Shown here one piece after another: positions 1 through 9,198 of a stretch of DNA of 64,000 nt. Every line of letters starts with the position of its first letter. Positions within the stretch are counted from its first letter, which is position 1. Location: contig NZ_QUNG01000004.1 in the NCBI RefSeq assembly GCF_003387375.1, positions 281,634 to 345,633 of the forward strand. Direction: 5' to 3'. The DNA is from Marinomonas pollencensis. Lineage in GTDB: Bacteria; Pseudomonadota; Gammaproteobacteria; Pseudomonadales; Marinomonadaceae. Below the pieces are notes generated by a model. That model was not told where the DNA came from. It saw nothing but the letters and a program-made list of their open reading frames with translations, and made no database searches. A program made the translations under genes and the position numbers.

Positions 1-414
1 CAAGGGCAACAAACACTGAGCAAAGAACTAAATCAGCTGTACAAGAGTGAAACCGCGTTGCAACTAGACCATTCCGGTCTTGGTTTTGAATGGATAAGCT
101 ATGATGATAGCGCGAACAGCATTTTAGCTTTTGTTCGCAAAGCGAAAAACAGCCCTGAACACGGCATCGCCATCACTAACTTTACTCCTGTCCCCCAAGA
201 CCATTACCGAATTGGAGTGCCTGAATCTGGACGCTACCAAGTGGTATTTAACAGTGATGAAGGGAAATACCAAGGCAGCGATTATCTGCATTATGAAGGC
301 TTATCAAGTGATCATATATACACAGCAGAAGCCGTCGAGAGTCATGGTAAAACGCACAGCATCGAGGTGAAAGTGCCCCCTCTTTCTGCTCTCTTTTTAA
401 AATGGCTCGGATAA
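1..414 (+). CDS. glgB: 1,4-alpha-glucan branching enzyme, C-terminal end (partial)
   Basis: The reading frame is open from base 1 and stops at 412-414, so only the last ~137 residues are in the window. The visible part is the C-terminal all-beta domain of GlgB: a 'GFEWISYDDSANSILAFVRK' stretch, a 'VPQDHYRIGVPESGRY' stretch, 'NSDEGKYQGSDY' and the closing 'LPPLSALFLKW'-type ending (here VPPLSALFLKWLG). GlgB forms alpha-1,6 branches in glycogen in the cytoplasm. The catalytic (beta/alpha)8 barrel lies upstream, outside the window. glgX follows 116 bp downstream on the same strand, so this is probably the tail of a glg operon. Identification is by family resemblance of the C-terminal domain and by context. 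Confidence 0.9.
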   Translation, partial: QGQQTLSKELNQLYKSETALQLDHSGLGFEWISYDDSANSILAFVRKAKNSPEHGIAITNFTPVPQDHYRIGVPESGRYQVVFNSDEGKYQGSDYLHYEGLSSDHIYTAEAVESHGKTHSIEVKVPPLSALFLKWLG

Positions 415-530
415 ACATAACGCCAAGCCGTTACGGCATTCGTTGCGGAATTAAGTAAGAGGCTTACTGCTTTATTATGGCACCAACCAACGCCCGTGCA
501 TCACGGGCGCAGCGTCATTAAGGAGATGTA

Positions 531-2555
531 ATGAACAGCTATGCCGTTAACAATGGTCACGCGTTTCCGTTAGGGGCCAGTGTGACTGACAATGGTGTCA
601 ACTTTGCCGTCGTTTCAGAAGACGCCACCAAGTTAATGCTGTGCCTTTTTGATGAGCAAGATAATGAAGTAGAACGCCTTCCATTTGTCGCCAAACAACG
701 TGGCATTTGGCATATGGAAGTACTAGGGCTGACTGAAAACCAACGCTATGGATTACGTGCTAAAGGGCCGTTTGAACCAAACCATCAGCGACTATTTAAT
801 GAATACAAGTTACTGATTGACCCTTATGCAAAAGCGCTAACTAGCAAGCTGGTTTGGCATGCTGACCAAGCAGCCATTAATGAGCAAGGCGAAGCGCATT
901 TGGTTGACTCTGCCTACTGTGTGCCTAAATCCATTGTCAAAACCGTAAGACCAACACCCAACCGACCAAAACGCACCAAAGTTCTCCCCTCACAGCGCGT
1001 TCTTTACGAGTTGCATGTCAAAGGTTTCAGCCAACAACTGCCTATTGATGATGCTTTAAAAGGCACCTATTTGGGGGTTATTTCAGAACCTGGCATCGCT
1101 CACCTCACAGAGTTAGGCATCACCACCATCCAATTGATGCCCTGCTTTAGCTTTGCAAATGAAAGACATTTACAAGAGCTTAAGCTAAAAAACTACTGGG
1201 GCTATAACCCTATTAGCTTTTTTGCAGTAGAGACTTCTTATGCGCAACAAGATGCGATTGTTGAATTTCAACAAATGGTAGATGGCTTACGCAACGCAGG
1301 CTTTGAGGTAATTTTAGATGTCGTTTATAACCACACCGCGGAAAGTGAACTTAACCAATCCAGCGTGTGCTATCGCGGGCTGGATAACGCCCATTACTAT
1401 CGCCACGCAGAAGGCGAATATCTAAATTACACCGGCTGTGGCAATTGCTTTGATACTTATCATCCGGCGTCCATTCGTTTGATCTGCGATAGCATGCGCT
1501 ATTGGGTCGAGGTGATGGGGGTGGATGGTTTTCGCTTCGATCTGGGAGTCGATTTAGGCCGCACAGAGCATCAGTTCACTCCTAGAGCGCCTTTGTTACA
1601 AGCTATTTTACAGGACCCTATATTAAGCAACACCTGCTTGGTTATGGAGCCTTGGGACATTGGCCCGGATGGCTATCAAGTCGGTCAATTCCCTCGGGGT
1701 TTTTTAGAGTGCAATGATCAATATCGCGACACAGTTCGACGTTTTTGGCGCGGTGATGAAGGCGTAACCCCTATCTTCGCAACCCGCCTTATGGGGTCGC
1801 GAGATTATTTCCATAAAGGTCGCCGTAGCGCATTACATTCGGTTAACTATATAACCTATCATGATGGTTATACGCTCAATGATTTAGTCTCCTATCACCG
1901 CCGACATAATTTGGCCAATATGGAAAATAACCGTGACGGACACGGTGACAATATTAGTCAGAATTTCGGCCACGAAGGCCCCACGGATAATCTAGAGATA
2001 CAAGCTCAACGCCTTAACCAGCAACTTTGTTTTATCGCCACGTTACTGTTAAGCCAAGGGACGCCTCACTTGTTAGGCGGCGACGAACTTTCTCACAGCC
2101 AACAAGGTAACAATAATGCCTATTGCCAAGACAATGAAATAACCTGGCTCTCATGGCAACAAAGCGAGGCCCGCAAAGCCTTACAAACCACGATTTCGAG
2201 CCTAATGAAAATTCGTAAAGCCTACCCCATACTGGCAGAAGTCTATCTTGAAGATGACCCACTGTATCAACACGTTGAGCCAGATCATATCGAATGGTTG
2301 AATCAATTAAGCCAACCTATGTCTGAGCTCGACTGGGCGGAAAGCGAGCGAGATTATTTGGCATTAACACTCACTTCTGCGGACTTATCCAACCGGCTTT
2401 GGTTGGTGTTCTATCGAGATGACCAACTGCTCCATGTGCCTTTGCCAAGCAATGCGGGGAAAATCGATGTGCTCTACCAAACCCCAGGGTTACATATTGA
2501 GGATAAACAACTCATTTGCGATTATCGTGGTGTACTACTAGCCAAATTAACTTAA
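531..2555 (+). CDS. glgX: Glycogen debranching enzyme GlgX (GH13)
   Basis: 674 residues, close to the usual ~650-700 for GlgX. It hydrolyses alpha-1,6 branches of phosphorylase-trimmed glycogen. The N-terminal CBM48-like region (about residues 10-110) is followed by the GH13 barrel. Conserved GH13 motifs are visible: DVVYNHT at ~263-269, GFRFDLGVD at ~332-341 with the nucleophilic Asp, the general acid in VMEPWD at ~370-375, and YHDGYTLNDLVSY at ~443-455. The Cys/Asn-rich 'YLNYTGCGN' loop before the third motif is typical of GlgX/TreX. The ATG start has an AAGGAGAT ribosome-binding site 5-6 bases upstream. It lies 116 bp behind glgB in the same direction and is presumably co-transcribed. Confidence 0.95.
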   Translation: MNSYAVNNGHAFPLGASVTDNGVNFAVVSEDATKLMLCLFDEQDNEVERLPFVAKQRGIWHMEVLGLTENQRYGLRAKGPFEPNHQRLFNEYKLLIDPYAKALTSKLVWHADQAAINEQGEAHLVDSAYCVPKSIVKTVRPTPNRPKRTKVLPSQRVLYELHVKGFSQQLPIDDALKGTYLGVISEPGIAHLTELGITTIQLMPCFSFANERHLQELKLKNYWGYNPISFFAVETSYAQQDAIVEFQQMVDGLRNAGFEVILDVVYNHTAESELNQSSVCYRGLDNAHYYRHAEGEYLNYTGCGNCFDTYHPASIRLICDSMRYWVEVMGVDGFRFDLGVDLGRTEHQFTPRAPLLQAILQDPILSNTCLVMEPWDIGPDGYQVGQFPRGFLECNDQYRDTVRRFWRGDEGVTPIFATRLMGSRDYFHKGRRSALHSVNYITYHDGYTLNDLVSYHRRHNLANMENNRDGHGDNISQNFGHEGPTDNLEIQAQRLNQQLCFIATLLLSQGTPHLLGGDELSHSQQGNNNAYCQDNEITWLSWQQSEARKALQTTISSLMKIRKAYPILAEVYLEDDPLYQHVEPDHIEWLNQLSQPMSELDWAESERDYLALTLTSADLSNRLWLVFYRDDQLLHVPLPSNAGKIDVLYQTPGLHIEDKQLICDYRGVLLAKLT

Positions 2556-2611
2556 CCAACCAGCTCGGCTGGTAGTCTTCATCACACGGCAATCATCAAG
2601 CACAAGCCTGC

Positions 2612-4171
2612 TTATAATGCAGGCTTGAAACCGACTCGAAAACCACCCCAATGCCGACCCTGCACGATAATAGGCACTGACAAATCATGAAGAATTTCGC
2701 CAGTATCACGCTTATAGGTCTGTAACAGAAAGCTTTCTTGATGGGCACCACAGCGGCGTCCTGTCGGGTCATCAAAAATACGGCGGCTGCGATTGTTTGC
2801 CAGATCGGTTTCGTAGTCTCCCGTTAGTGGCTGATTGAATTTATTATTGTGCGTCGGGAAGTAGCCATTCACATCCACTGCCCCCGCGAAAATCACCTCA
2901 CTGTGCTGCTCAAGTATTTTTTCCTGATACTGAGGGAAAGTACGATCGGTAAAAGCGTTATACGGTGTGCTGTATTTTTGTGGTCGGGTGTTTTCAATCG
3001 CTTGATACTGGGTAGAAAACACTTCATCTTGAGATAATTCACCATCTGCAATTGCCGTCTCAAAAAGCTGAGCAATGGCTTTGGCGGCCTGCTGTGCGGC
3101 CGCTACTAAGTCAGAAAAAAACAGTGACTGGTCTACGCTTGCCAACTCTCTAAACACCACTTCAGCCCCGCCACTAAGGCCAGACGCTTCGCTGGATAAC
3201 TGCTCACTGCGCTGGTTAATATTATCAAGCGCGTCACTGATGCGAGATATAGAGGTGGTAATCTGTAGGCTGGTGGCGCCTAACGATTCACCCGTATGCT
3301 CAATCTCAGACAATACCAGAGAGGCCTCTTGCACCTCTCTGGTTAACACCATAAAGCGCTCCGTTTCCCCTAATAAGGTTTCAGAAAGAGACTCACTTAA
3401 GGCTTTCAAGGCGGTCATTTGCGTATTGCTTAGCTGGCTATTTTGCCGCACTTCAATCAGCAATTTGGATATTTGTTCTGTCGCATCGGCTGTTTTACCC
3501 GCCAAGGCTCGCACCTCATCAGCAACTACGGCAAAACCACGACCTTGATCACCGGCTCTTGCCGCTTCGATGGCGGCGTTTAGTGCCAACAAATTAGTTT
3601 GCTCGGACACCCCTTTGATCACCATCGTTATATGATCAATGGCATCGGCACTTTGCGTTAGTTGGCTCAATTGTACGCTGGCCGCTTGGACGTTTTGCGT
3701 TAATTCACCCACTTGGTCACGGCTCGTTTGCAACGCAGACTGAGCTATTTGACTGGAGTGCGCCGTATCGCCCATGGTCCGAGCTACCTGAGTTAAATTA
3801 TCCGATAAGCTCACACTGGTATCAGACAGCGCTTTGGCCGCCAGAGAAATTTGTGAACTGTCATCACTGGTAAAACCAATGTCTTTATTTAAAACATCAA
3901 CAAAATGGGAGACTTCCGCCGCCCCTATTGCCATGTTTGAAGTCGCCCGTGTGACATTTTTACTCACCTGGGAATAATCTGTTGAAGAGGTTTCTTGGCG
4001 CTCTCTAGCACGAGGCACACGGTACAGACCAAGGTCTGCTTGAGTAAGCAAAGCGAGTAAACTAAAAGCACCACCTAGTAGACTATAAAGTGGTGGTATA
4101 ACGCTTTGAAAATAACCAACCACGAATAAAATCAACAGAGCAAATAGGCTCCCAAGCTGAACATAAGCCAT
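2612..4171 (-). CDS. Methyl-accepting chemotaxis protein with C-terminal Cache-like sensor
   Basis: 519 residues. Two membrane segments lie at the very N-terminus (about residues 5-22 and 27-45) with almost no periplasmic loop. The long cytoplasmic coiled-coil signalling domain follows, with the MCP hairpin tip ([20 protein letters not shown]... [14 protein letters not shown]) at about 188-225. After the signalling domain comes an unusual ~125-residue C-terminal region with '[12 protein letters not shown]', '[21 protein letters not shown]' and '[17 protein letters not shown]'. I read that as a Cache-like ligand-binding fold placed cytoplasmically at the C-terminus. Sensing is therefore probably intracellular. 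No chemotaxis partner is adjacent; a cheW lies 20 kb away. Ligand unknown. The MCP call is firm, the sensor call is inference. Confidence 0.88.
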   Translation of the reverse strand: MAYVQLGSLFALLILFVVGYFQSVIPPLYSLLGGAFSLLALLTQADLGLYRVPRARERQETSSTDYSQVSKNVTRATSNMAIGAAEVSHFVDVLNKDIGFTSDDSSQISLAAKALSDTSVSLSDNLTQVARTMGDTAHSSQIAQSALQTSRDQVGELTQNVQAASVQLSQLTQSADAIDHITMVIKGVSEQTNLLALNAAIEAARAGDQGRGFAVVADEVRALAGKTADATEQISKLLIEVRQNSQLSNTQMTALKALSESLSETLLGETERFMVLTREVQEASLVLSEIEHTGESLGATSLQITTSISRISDALDNINQRSEQLSSEASGLSGGAEVVFRELASVDQSLFFSDLVAAAQQAAKAIAQLFETAIADGELSQDEVFSTQYQAIENTRPQKYSTPYNAFTDRTFPQYQEKILEQHSEVIFAGAVDVNGYFPTHNNKFNQPLTGDYETDLANNRSRRIFDDPTGRRCGAHQESFLLQTYKRDTGEILHDLSVPIIVQGRHWGGFRVGFKPAL

Positions 4172-4579
4172 AATCTATCCCTAGCATTTTTTATTAGAAT
4201 ATGCCCCTATCCTAACGTCAGCGAGAGACAAAAGTGTCACACTACGACTAAAGTAGTAGGCGCGCTAAAACACGATCATCTATTAATATGAGCTCCGTTA
4301 TCCCGCCTTGTTGTCATACCTCTGCTCACATCTAGTCTCAACGCTCAACACGACACCATGACTCTTATTTAGCTTAAATAATGCCGTATCACAGTCCCCT
4401 TATTACTGCCTCAGCGGTTCATTCAACAATCTAATAGCCTTCGACTAATTTGAATAAATTATTCCTAAAATCATAAATATAAGGTTTAGATAACCTTTAA
4501 ATGGCCAAATTAGCACATAAAAAGCAAAACTATTTTGGCCATTAATCGCTACACTAGAAGTACGCTCACAAGGCGAATA
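4172..4579. other. Intergenic region with two inverted repeats (divergent promoters)
   Basis: This 408-bp stretch separates the leftward chemoreceptor from the rightward dioxygenase gene, so it must hold both promoters. It carries no convincing ORF. Two inverted repeats stand out: AGGTT-TAGAT-AACCT at 4482-4496, and AATGGCCAAA at 4500-4509 paired with TTTGGCCATT at 4534-4543 across a 24-base gap. Both lie within 100 bp of the dioxygenase start. They could be operator half-sites or a leader hairpin; the sequence does not decide between these. Confidence 0.4.
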
Positions 4580-5296
4580 ATGCCCAAAACAACAATAAAT
4601 GCCATTGCGCACGATCTGCCAATAGGCTTAATTGAGGATCCGCTCATGTTTACTGACAAAACCAATCAAGACAACTTCTACCTTGAACTTGGCCAGCTGA
4701 CACCAGACAGTGTGAACCACCTCGCATCTTCCTTTGAGAACTTGCCTGCCAGCCCGTATGCGGACGGTGCATTTCGACTACGCCGTTATTCACGCTTTGT
4801 CATGAACAATCAACGATTGTCACGTCTTGCTGCGCAAGCTTTTGTACAAGATGAGAGCATTAATCATTTTCAAGGCAATGTGGTTCGCGTTTACCCTGAA
4901 ATCGAAGATCAAACGGTTGAAGACCCTGCTTTTACAGAGCTGTTTGAGCACTTCCAGAAAATGGCTGAGGTAAAAGACAATACGCCAATCGAAGTCCATC
5001 AACTGCGCATTTTTGCCGACCATAAAACCGCCGAAGTGGCTCCTGAAGGGGTGCACCAAGATGGTTTTGATCGTATTGCTATCTATGTCATGGCACGCCA
5101 TAACATCCAAGGCGGCAACATCAATATTCATCTTAATGAAAGTAGCCCTGCCATGATTAGCCATGACTTCGATCAAGGAGAGTTCGTGGTGTTAAACGAC
5201 CGTAAATTTTTCCATAGCGCTCAGCCTATCAACCCTGTCGATGGCGACTTTGGCTACATGGATATTTTTGTTTTAACAGCTAACTTAGTGCACTAA
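4580..5296 (+). CDS. 2OG-Fe(II) dioxygenase family protein (amino-acid hydroxylase-like)
   Basis: 238 residues from the ATG at 4580, which has AAGG five bases upstream; an in-frame TTG at 4535 lacks such a site. It resembles the 2OG-Fe dioxygenase family that includes L-isoleucine/L-leucine/L-methionine hydroxylases (Pfam 2OG-Fe_Oxy_2). The likely iron ligands are H-x-D in 'APEGVHQDGFDRIAIYVMAR' (about residues 157-171) and a distal His in 'LNDRKFFHSAQPINP' (about 206-220). An Arg in the 'FRLRRYSRF' segment near residue 55 is also typical. The class V PLP enzyme starts 41 bp downstream on the same strand, probably in one operon. The substrate is likely a free amino acid; that is inferred from the family only. 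Confidence 0.8.
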   Translation: MPKTTINAIAHDLPIGLIEDPLMFTDKTNQDNFYLELGQLTPDSVNHLASSFENLPASPYADGAFRLRRYSRFVMNNQRLSRLAAQAFVQDESINHFQGNVVRVYPEIEDQTVEDPAFTELFEHFQKMAEVKDNTPIEVHQLRIFADHKTAEVAPEGVHQDGFDRIAIYVMARHNIQGGNINIHLNESSPAMISHDFDQGEFVVLNDRKFFHSAQPINPVDGDFGYMDIFVLTANLVH

Positions 5297-5337
5297 TCGT
5301 ACAAGGTTTATTGGCCTACATAATAGTGGAGAAAAAG

Positions 5338-6585
5338 ATGCACCCTTTAGAGCAATGCCGCGCCTTATTTCCGGCGTTACAATATCAGCACAATGGCCAA
5401 CCTGCGATTTTTCTAGATGGTCCTGGCGGCTCACAGGTGAGCCAAAGTGTACTCACCGCTATGCAAGATTATCTTGGCCATTTTAATGCCAATTTGGGCG
5501 GCGCGTACTTTTCCAGCAAAGAAACAGAAAAGGTCATGCTCCAAGCTCGCTTAGCAGCCAAAGATTTATACAACGCCCGCAGTGAGCAAGAGATTATTTT
5601 CGGCGCCAACGCCACCAGCATTAATTTTCATATGAGTCGGGCCATTGCTCGAGATTGGCAAGCAGGTGATGAAATCATTGTCACCAATCTAGACCACTTT
5701 TCGAATGTCTCACCTTGGGTATTATTAGCCGAAGAAAAAGGCGTAATAGTACATTATGTACAAGTAAATGAAGACGACTGTACGCTTGACCTAACTCACT
5801 TAGAAAGCTTACTCAATGAACGCACTCGCCTCGTTGCGTTCACTTGTGCATCCAATGTAACAGGCTCGATTGTCCCCCTCAATGAGGTGATGCAGCGCGT
5901 CAAAAAACACTCTACTGCCCTCACCTACTTAGACGCTGTGCATTATGCTCCCCATCACGCCATTGATGTACAAGCGTTGGGTTGCGACTTTTTAGTATCG
6001 TCTGCGTACAAATACTTTGGCCCGCATTTGGGCGTGCTCTACGCAAAAGCCGATACCTTGTCTCAGCTGACACCCTACAAGGTAGCGCCTGCCAAAAACA
6101 TCGACCCAAATCGCTGGGAAACAGGCACTCAAAACTACGAAGCCATGGCGGGATACATTGCTTGCGTTGATTATTTAGCGTCTCTAGGCGAACAAAATGG
6201 TGATCGGCGCACCCGTCTGATATCGGCTTTTGAGCAGATCAGCAATCACGAAGAGGCCTTAAGCCAGACCTTGATCCGAGAGTTACTAAACATCCCTAAC
6301 CTTACCTTATACGGTATTGAATCTTTAGAGCGTGTCGCAGAGCGCACCCCAACCATAGCTTTTCGCATCAAGGGCATTTCGCCCCGAGCCATTTCAGAAT
6401 TCTTTGGTGAGCAAGCAATTTGTCTTTGGGACGGCAATTTTTATGCGCAGGGATTGTATGATCAACTGGGTCTAACAGACCAAGGTGGCGTGGTGCGTGT
6501 TGGCTGCTTGCATTATAACAGCCAACAAGAAGTGAAGATTTTTTGCCAGAAGCTACAACAGTTAGTCGCGGCATCAAACGCTTAA
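5338..6585 (+). CDS. Class V aminotransferase / cysteine desulfurase-like PLP enzyme
   Basis: 415 residues from the ATG at 5338, which is preceded by GGAG; the upstream in-frame TTG at 5311 overlaps the region holding this site. It shows the class V fold-type I pattern: 'FLDGPGGSQVSQSVL' at the N-terminus, 'GANATSINFHMSRA', 'TNLDHFSNVSPW', 'YLDAVHYAPHHAIDVQALGCDF' and the PLP lysine in 'VSSAYKYFGPHLG'. It looks like the cysteine desulfurase-like VC1184-type subfamily rather than IscS/SufS, because I see no obvious catalytic-Cys loop. It sits 41 bp after the 2OG-Fe dioxygenase, which suggests both act on one amino-acid substrate. The reaction is not known from sequence. Confidence 0.8.
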   Translation: MHPLEQCRALFPALQYQHNGQPAIFLDGPGGSQVSQSVLTAMQDYLGHFNANLGGAYFSSKETEKVMLQARLAAKDLYNARSEQEIIFGANATSINFHMSRAIARDWQAGDEIIVTNLDHFSNVSPWVLLAEEKGVIVHYVQVNEDDCTLDLTHLESLLNERTRLVAFTCASNVTGSIVPLNEVMQRVKKHSTALTYLDAVHYAPHHAIDVQALGCDFLVSSAYKYFGPHLGVLYAKADTLSQLTPYKVAPAKNIDPNRWETGTQNYEAMAGYIACVDYLASLGEQNGDRRTRLISAFEQISNHEEALSQTLIRELLNIPNLTLYGIESLERVAERTPTIAFRIKGISPRAISEFFGEQAICLWDGNFYAQGLYDQLGLTDQGGVVRVGCLHYNSQQEVKIFCQKLQQLVAASNA

Positions 6586-6590
6586 CAGAA

Positions 6591-6624
6591 AAGCCAAATA
6601 CAGCACTCGGCGCTGTGTTTGGCT
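6591..6624. terminator. Bidirectional hairpin terminator
   Basis: AGCCAAATACAGC and GCTGTGTTTGGCT form a 13-bp stem with one mismatch and an 8-base loop. It lies between the convergent PLP-enzyme gene and the GNAT gene. It has no strong T-run, so it is a weaker case than the others in this window. Confidence 0.5.
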
Positions 6625-6642
6625 ATATCGCTCAGTGACTGA

Positions 6643-7149
6643 TCAATCACTTTGTTCTAAAAGAAGCTGCCAATACCCCACACTGACCCATTGCTCGAAC
6701 TTAAAGCCAACGTCAGCAAACTCACCGACTTTCTCAAAGCCTAATGCTTCATGTAAGGCAATACTCGCTTCGTTGGGTAACGCAATCACACCGATAACAC
6801 TTTTGATCTCTTGCTGATGCAGCAAGGCTAATAAAGCTTCGTATAAAATGGTGCCATAGCCTTGCCCTTGCACTTCAGGCATGAGGTAGACCGTTGTTTC
6901 TACAGTAAAGCGATAAGCACTGCGATGATGCCATGGTGAAGCGTAGGCATAGCCTAAAACATCCCCTTCCTCGCTTTCCAATACCAACCATGGCAAATCG
7001 CTTTTAATGACTTTTTCGACCCGTTCGTGCATCTCATCTGGGGTGATACATGCCTCTTCAAAAGTCACTTGGGTGCTGTCTACATAGACATTATAAATCG
7101 CCGTAATTTGCTCAACATCAGAGAATTTAATTTTACGAATTTCCATCAT
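6643..7149 (-). CDS. GNAT N-acetyltransferase (phosphinothricin acetyltransferase-like)
   Basis: 168 residues, a single GNAT domain. It opens with 'IRKIKFSDVEQITAIYNVYV' and has the PAT-family pattern 'YAYASPWHHRSAYRFTVETTVYL' and the acetyl-CoA pyrophosphate loop 'QGQGYGTILYEALL' at about residues 94-107. It ends with 'NEASIALHEALGFEKVGEF', the usual motif B. Members of this group acetylate amino-acid analogues such as methionine sulfoximine/phosphinothricin or free amino acids. It is transcribed leftward, 42 bp downstream of the aconitase X gene and likely in the same operon. Substrate not determined. Confidence 0.85.
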   Translation of the reverse strand: MMEIRKIKFSDVEQITAIYNVYVDSTQVTFEEACITPDEMHERVEKVIKSDLPWLVLESEEGDVLGYAYASPWHHRSAYRFTVETTVYLMPEVQGQGYGTILYEALLALLHQQEIKSVIGVIALPNEASIALHEALGFEKVGEFADVGFKFEQWVSVGYWQLLLEQSD

Positions 7150-7191
7150 GCCTCCAGAAACTGCTTGGAATAAAATGCCATTTACGTTTAA

Positions 7192-8940
7192 TCATAGACT
7201 ATCGGAAACACCCGCCAACCAATGGGGTAAAGCAAACCTTTGCAGGCTGGTTTGCGCGGCGACTGCACACGCCTCTAAACTGCCGAAACGCATACCACAA
7301 CCAGAAATACCCGGCCCGTAATGGGCATATTTACCTGAGTTTGTCATCATGGTTTGTGCTGACATTGGCAAAATGGGCTTATCTATCATGCACCAACAAG
7401 TATCTGTAATCCATTCCACACCAAAATCCGTCAATGGCGCAACATAACCTTGCGCTTGTGCAGCATCATAAACAGCGCGACTACAAGTAACGACGACACG
7501 CGTCTTATCGGCTTTTTCCTTGCCCGACAAGAGCGCCGTCAGGTGCTCTATTTCACTCAATGAAAAATGCGGATTGCCTAAGCACACCATGTCTATCTGC
7601 TCTGCCTTGGTAGAATTCAGCGAATACCAAACGGCAGCAAGTTCAGCCTTACTTAGTGTTACCTGAGTGACATTTTGTTGAGCTATAACCCCTTCTAGGC
7701 TGCCTGCTTCCGGCGTCACACCAACAATATGGAACATGGGGGCCGATGAGGTGGTTGCAAATGCCGCCCCTAAGGCTTTTAAATCATCTTGTGTTACCTG
7801 TGCCGCCTCTAAACCTACAACAGCAGGAATGCGGCCCTGACTTTGTTTGCCAAGCCAATAGCCTAACAACGGATAAAAAGACTCATCCGCTGTGACAGGC
7901 TTAGCCACCTTGACCACTAAATGGGCTTTTCGCTGATTATCCAAATGACAGCCAACATGAGGAGCACGGCCCGTAATAGCAATGCAAATATCTAAATAAT
8001 CAGGGTATTTTAACGAGCGCGCACCCAATACGCTGTTGGCAAACACCACGGCATTGGATTCTGCCCACGCTATATGCGCACCTTGTTTAGGAGCCGTTGC
8101 TAATAAATAAGGTGCACAGGTGTAAGTCGCTGCACAGCCCATCGCTAAATAAGCATCTGCAAGGTCACTGGCAGCTTGTGCAAATTCAGTTGGCACGGAT
8201 TGTTTTTGCCAACGCTGGCGATCTACCGAGATCGAGTTTAACGAGGTCGGCACCGCAACTTTAGCCCCCCATGACACCAGTGTTTGAGCGAAGCGTAAAC
8301 CGGCTTCACCGGTATAAATACAACCATCAATATGAGCTTGAGAGACATCTATTAAATGAGGCGCACCTTGCAGCTGTGCCATGCGAATAATAATACGCAT
8401 GGCCACCTGATGAGCCTTACCATGCTCACCCAATAAACAAGCTTGGTCAAACTCAGATAAGGTCAGCTCAGCAGACGAAATAAGGGGCAGAGTTGTAGGT
8501 GGAGCCAATTTGCTAGAGCGACACCATAGGTCCCCGGACACAGACAACCAATCTTCATTTTCTAAATCGTTAAACGCTGCTTTAGACACTTCAATCACAG
8601 GAATAGAAGTTTCAAACATTTCCTCCGCAACGAGCACACCTAGGGTTAAAATGTCTTCTGGCTGATTAATAATAATCGCACTGGGCGCAAGGCCTTTTAG
8701 CATTAACTCCATTAATACCCCACTGCCCGTACAAGAGCCTCGCCCACAGGGAATAACGAGAACCTTACCTGCTAGCCGTTGGCCAGATAACGGGTGATGA
8801 CGATCAATCACTTCACTGGTGTCTGGGTCTACCCCTCCCCAAAGGCTTAGGCCTTCATGAGAAAACAGCACCTCCCCCGCCCCTTGTCCGTGAACAAGCA
8901 CCCTTTGCGCGCGCTTTATGTCGTCATCTTCTAACATCAT
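7192..8940 (-). CDS. Aconitase X (fused DUF126-DUF521), putative cis-3-hydroxy-L-proline dehydratase type
   Basis: 582 residues joining the two halves of aconitase X in one chain. The small swivel domain is at about residues 15-125 ('LSLWGGVDPDTSEVIDRHHPLSG', then 'IPCGRGSCTGSGVLMELM'). The catalytic half follows from ~150 to the end ('LLGEHGKAHQVAMRIIIRMAQ', 'HIDGCIYTGEAGLRFA', 'GCAATYTCAPYL', 'NSVLGARS', 'GRAPHVGCH'). Cysteines in GCAATYTCAPYL, GCH and TCSRA are candidates for the Fe-S cluster. Fused bacterial AcnX of this kind has been shown to dehydrate cis-3-hydroxy-L-proline. The GNAT gene follows 42 bp downstream; an amino-acid hydroxylase-like gene is on the other strand nearby. Confidence 0.85.
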   Translation of the reverse strand: MMLEDDDIKRAQRVLVHGQGAGEVLFSHEGLSLWGGVDPDTSEVIDRHHPLSGQRLAGKVLVIPCGRGSCTGSGVLMELMLKGLAPSAIIINQPEDILTLGVLVAEEMFETSIPVIEVSKAAFNDLENEDWLSVSGDLWCRSSKLAPPTTLPLISSAELTLSEFDQACLLGEHGKAHQVAMRIIIRMAQLQGAPHLIDVSQAHIDGCIYTGEAGLRFAQTLVSWGAKVAVPTSLNSISVDRQRWQKQSVPTEFAQAASDLADAYLAMGCAATYTCAPYLLATAPKQGAHIAWAESNAVVFANSVLGARSLKYPDYLDICIAITGRAPHVGCHLDNQRKAHLVVKVAKPVTADESFYPLLGYWLGKQSQGRIPAVVGLEAAQVTQDDLKALGAAFATTSSAPMFHIVGVTPEAGSLEGVIAQQNVTQVTLSKAELAAVWYSLNSTKAEQIDMVCLGNPHFSLSEIEHLTALLSGKEKADKTRVVVTCSRAVYDAAQAQGYVAPLTDFGVEWITDTCWCMIDKPILPMSAQTMMTNSGKYAHYGPGISGCGMRFGSLEACAVAAQTSLQRFALPHWLAGVSDSL

Positions 8941-9130
8941 TACTCCCTTTTTTTAGAGATGAGATTTTCTGCTACCTAAAGACTATCTGTTTTCATTACA
9001 AGCTGCACCATCAGGGAACAAGCATGTCGCAAAGAAACAAAAGCGCCCTTCTAGCGCTCAGAAAACACCGTAACTTTGCTCAAAAAACATGTCGATTTGA
9101 AAATAAAAAGTAAAGCAAACCCTTATTTTA

Positions 9131-9159
9131 TGGGCAAAAAACGGCGATTTTGTTATAAT
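9131..9159 (+). promoter_or_regulatory. Sigma70-type promoter of pssA
   Basis: A perfect TATAAT at 9154-9159 is preceded by TGGGCA at 9131-9136, a 4/6 match to TTGACA, with a 17-base spacer. The pssA start codon is 40 bp downstream. Confidence 0.6.
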
Positions 9160-9198
9160 TATTCGTTAGCTCAACATAAAAGGTAGCCTGCTGGTATC

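Noticed and set aside
4535..4579. TTG start of the dioxygenase gene at 4535
   Set aside because: It lacks a ribosome-binding site and lies inside one arm of an inverted repeat; the ATG at 4580 has AAGG at proper distance.
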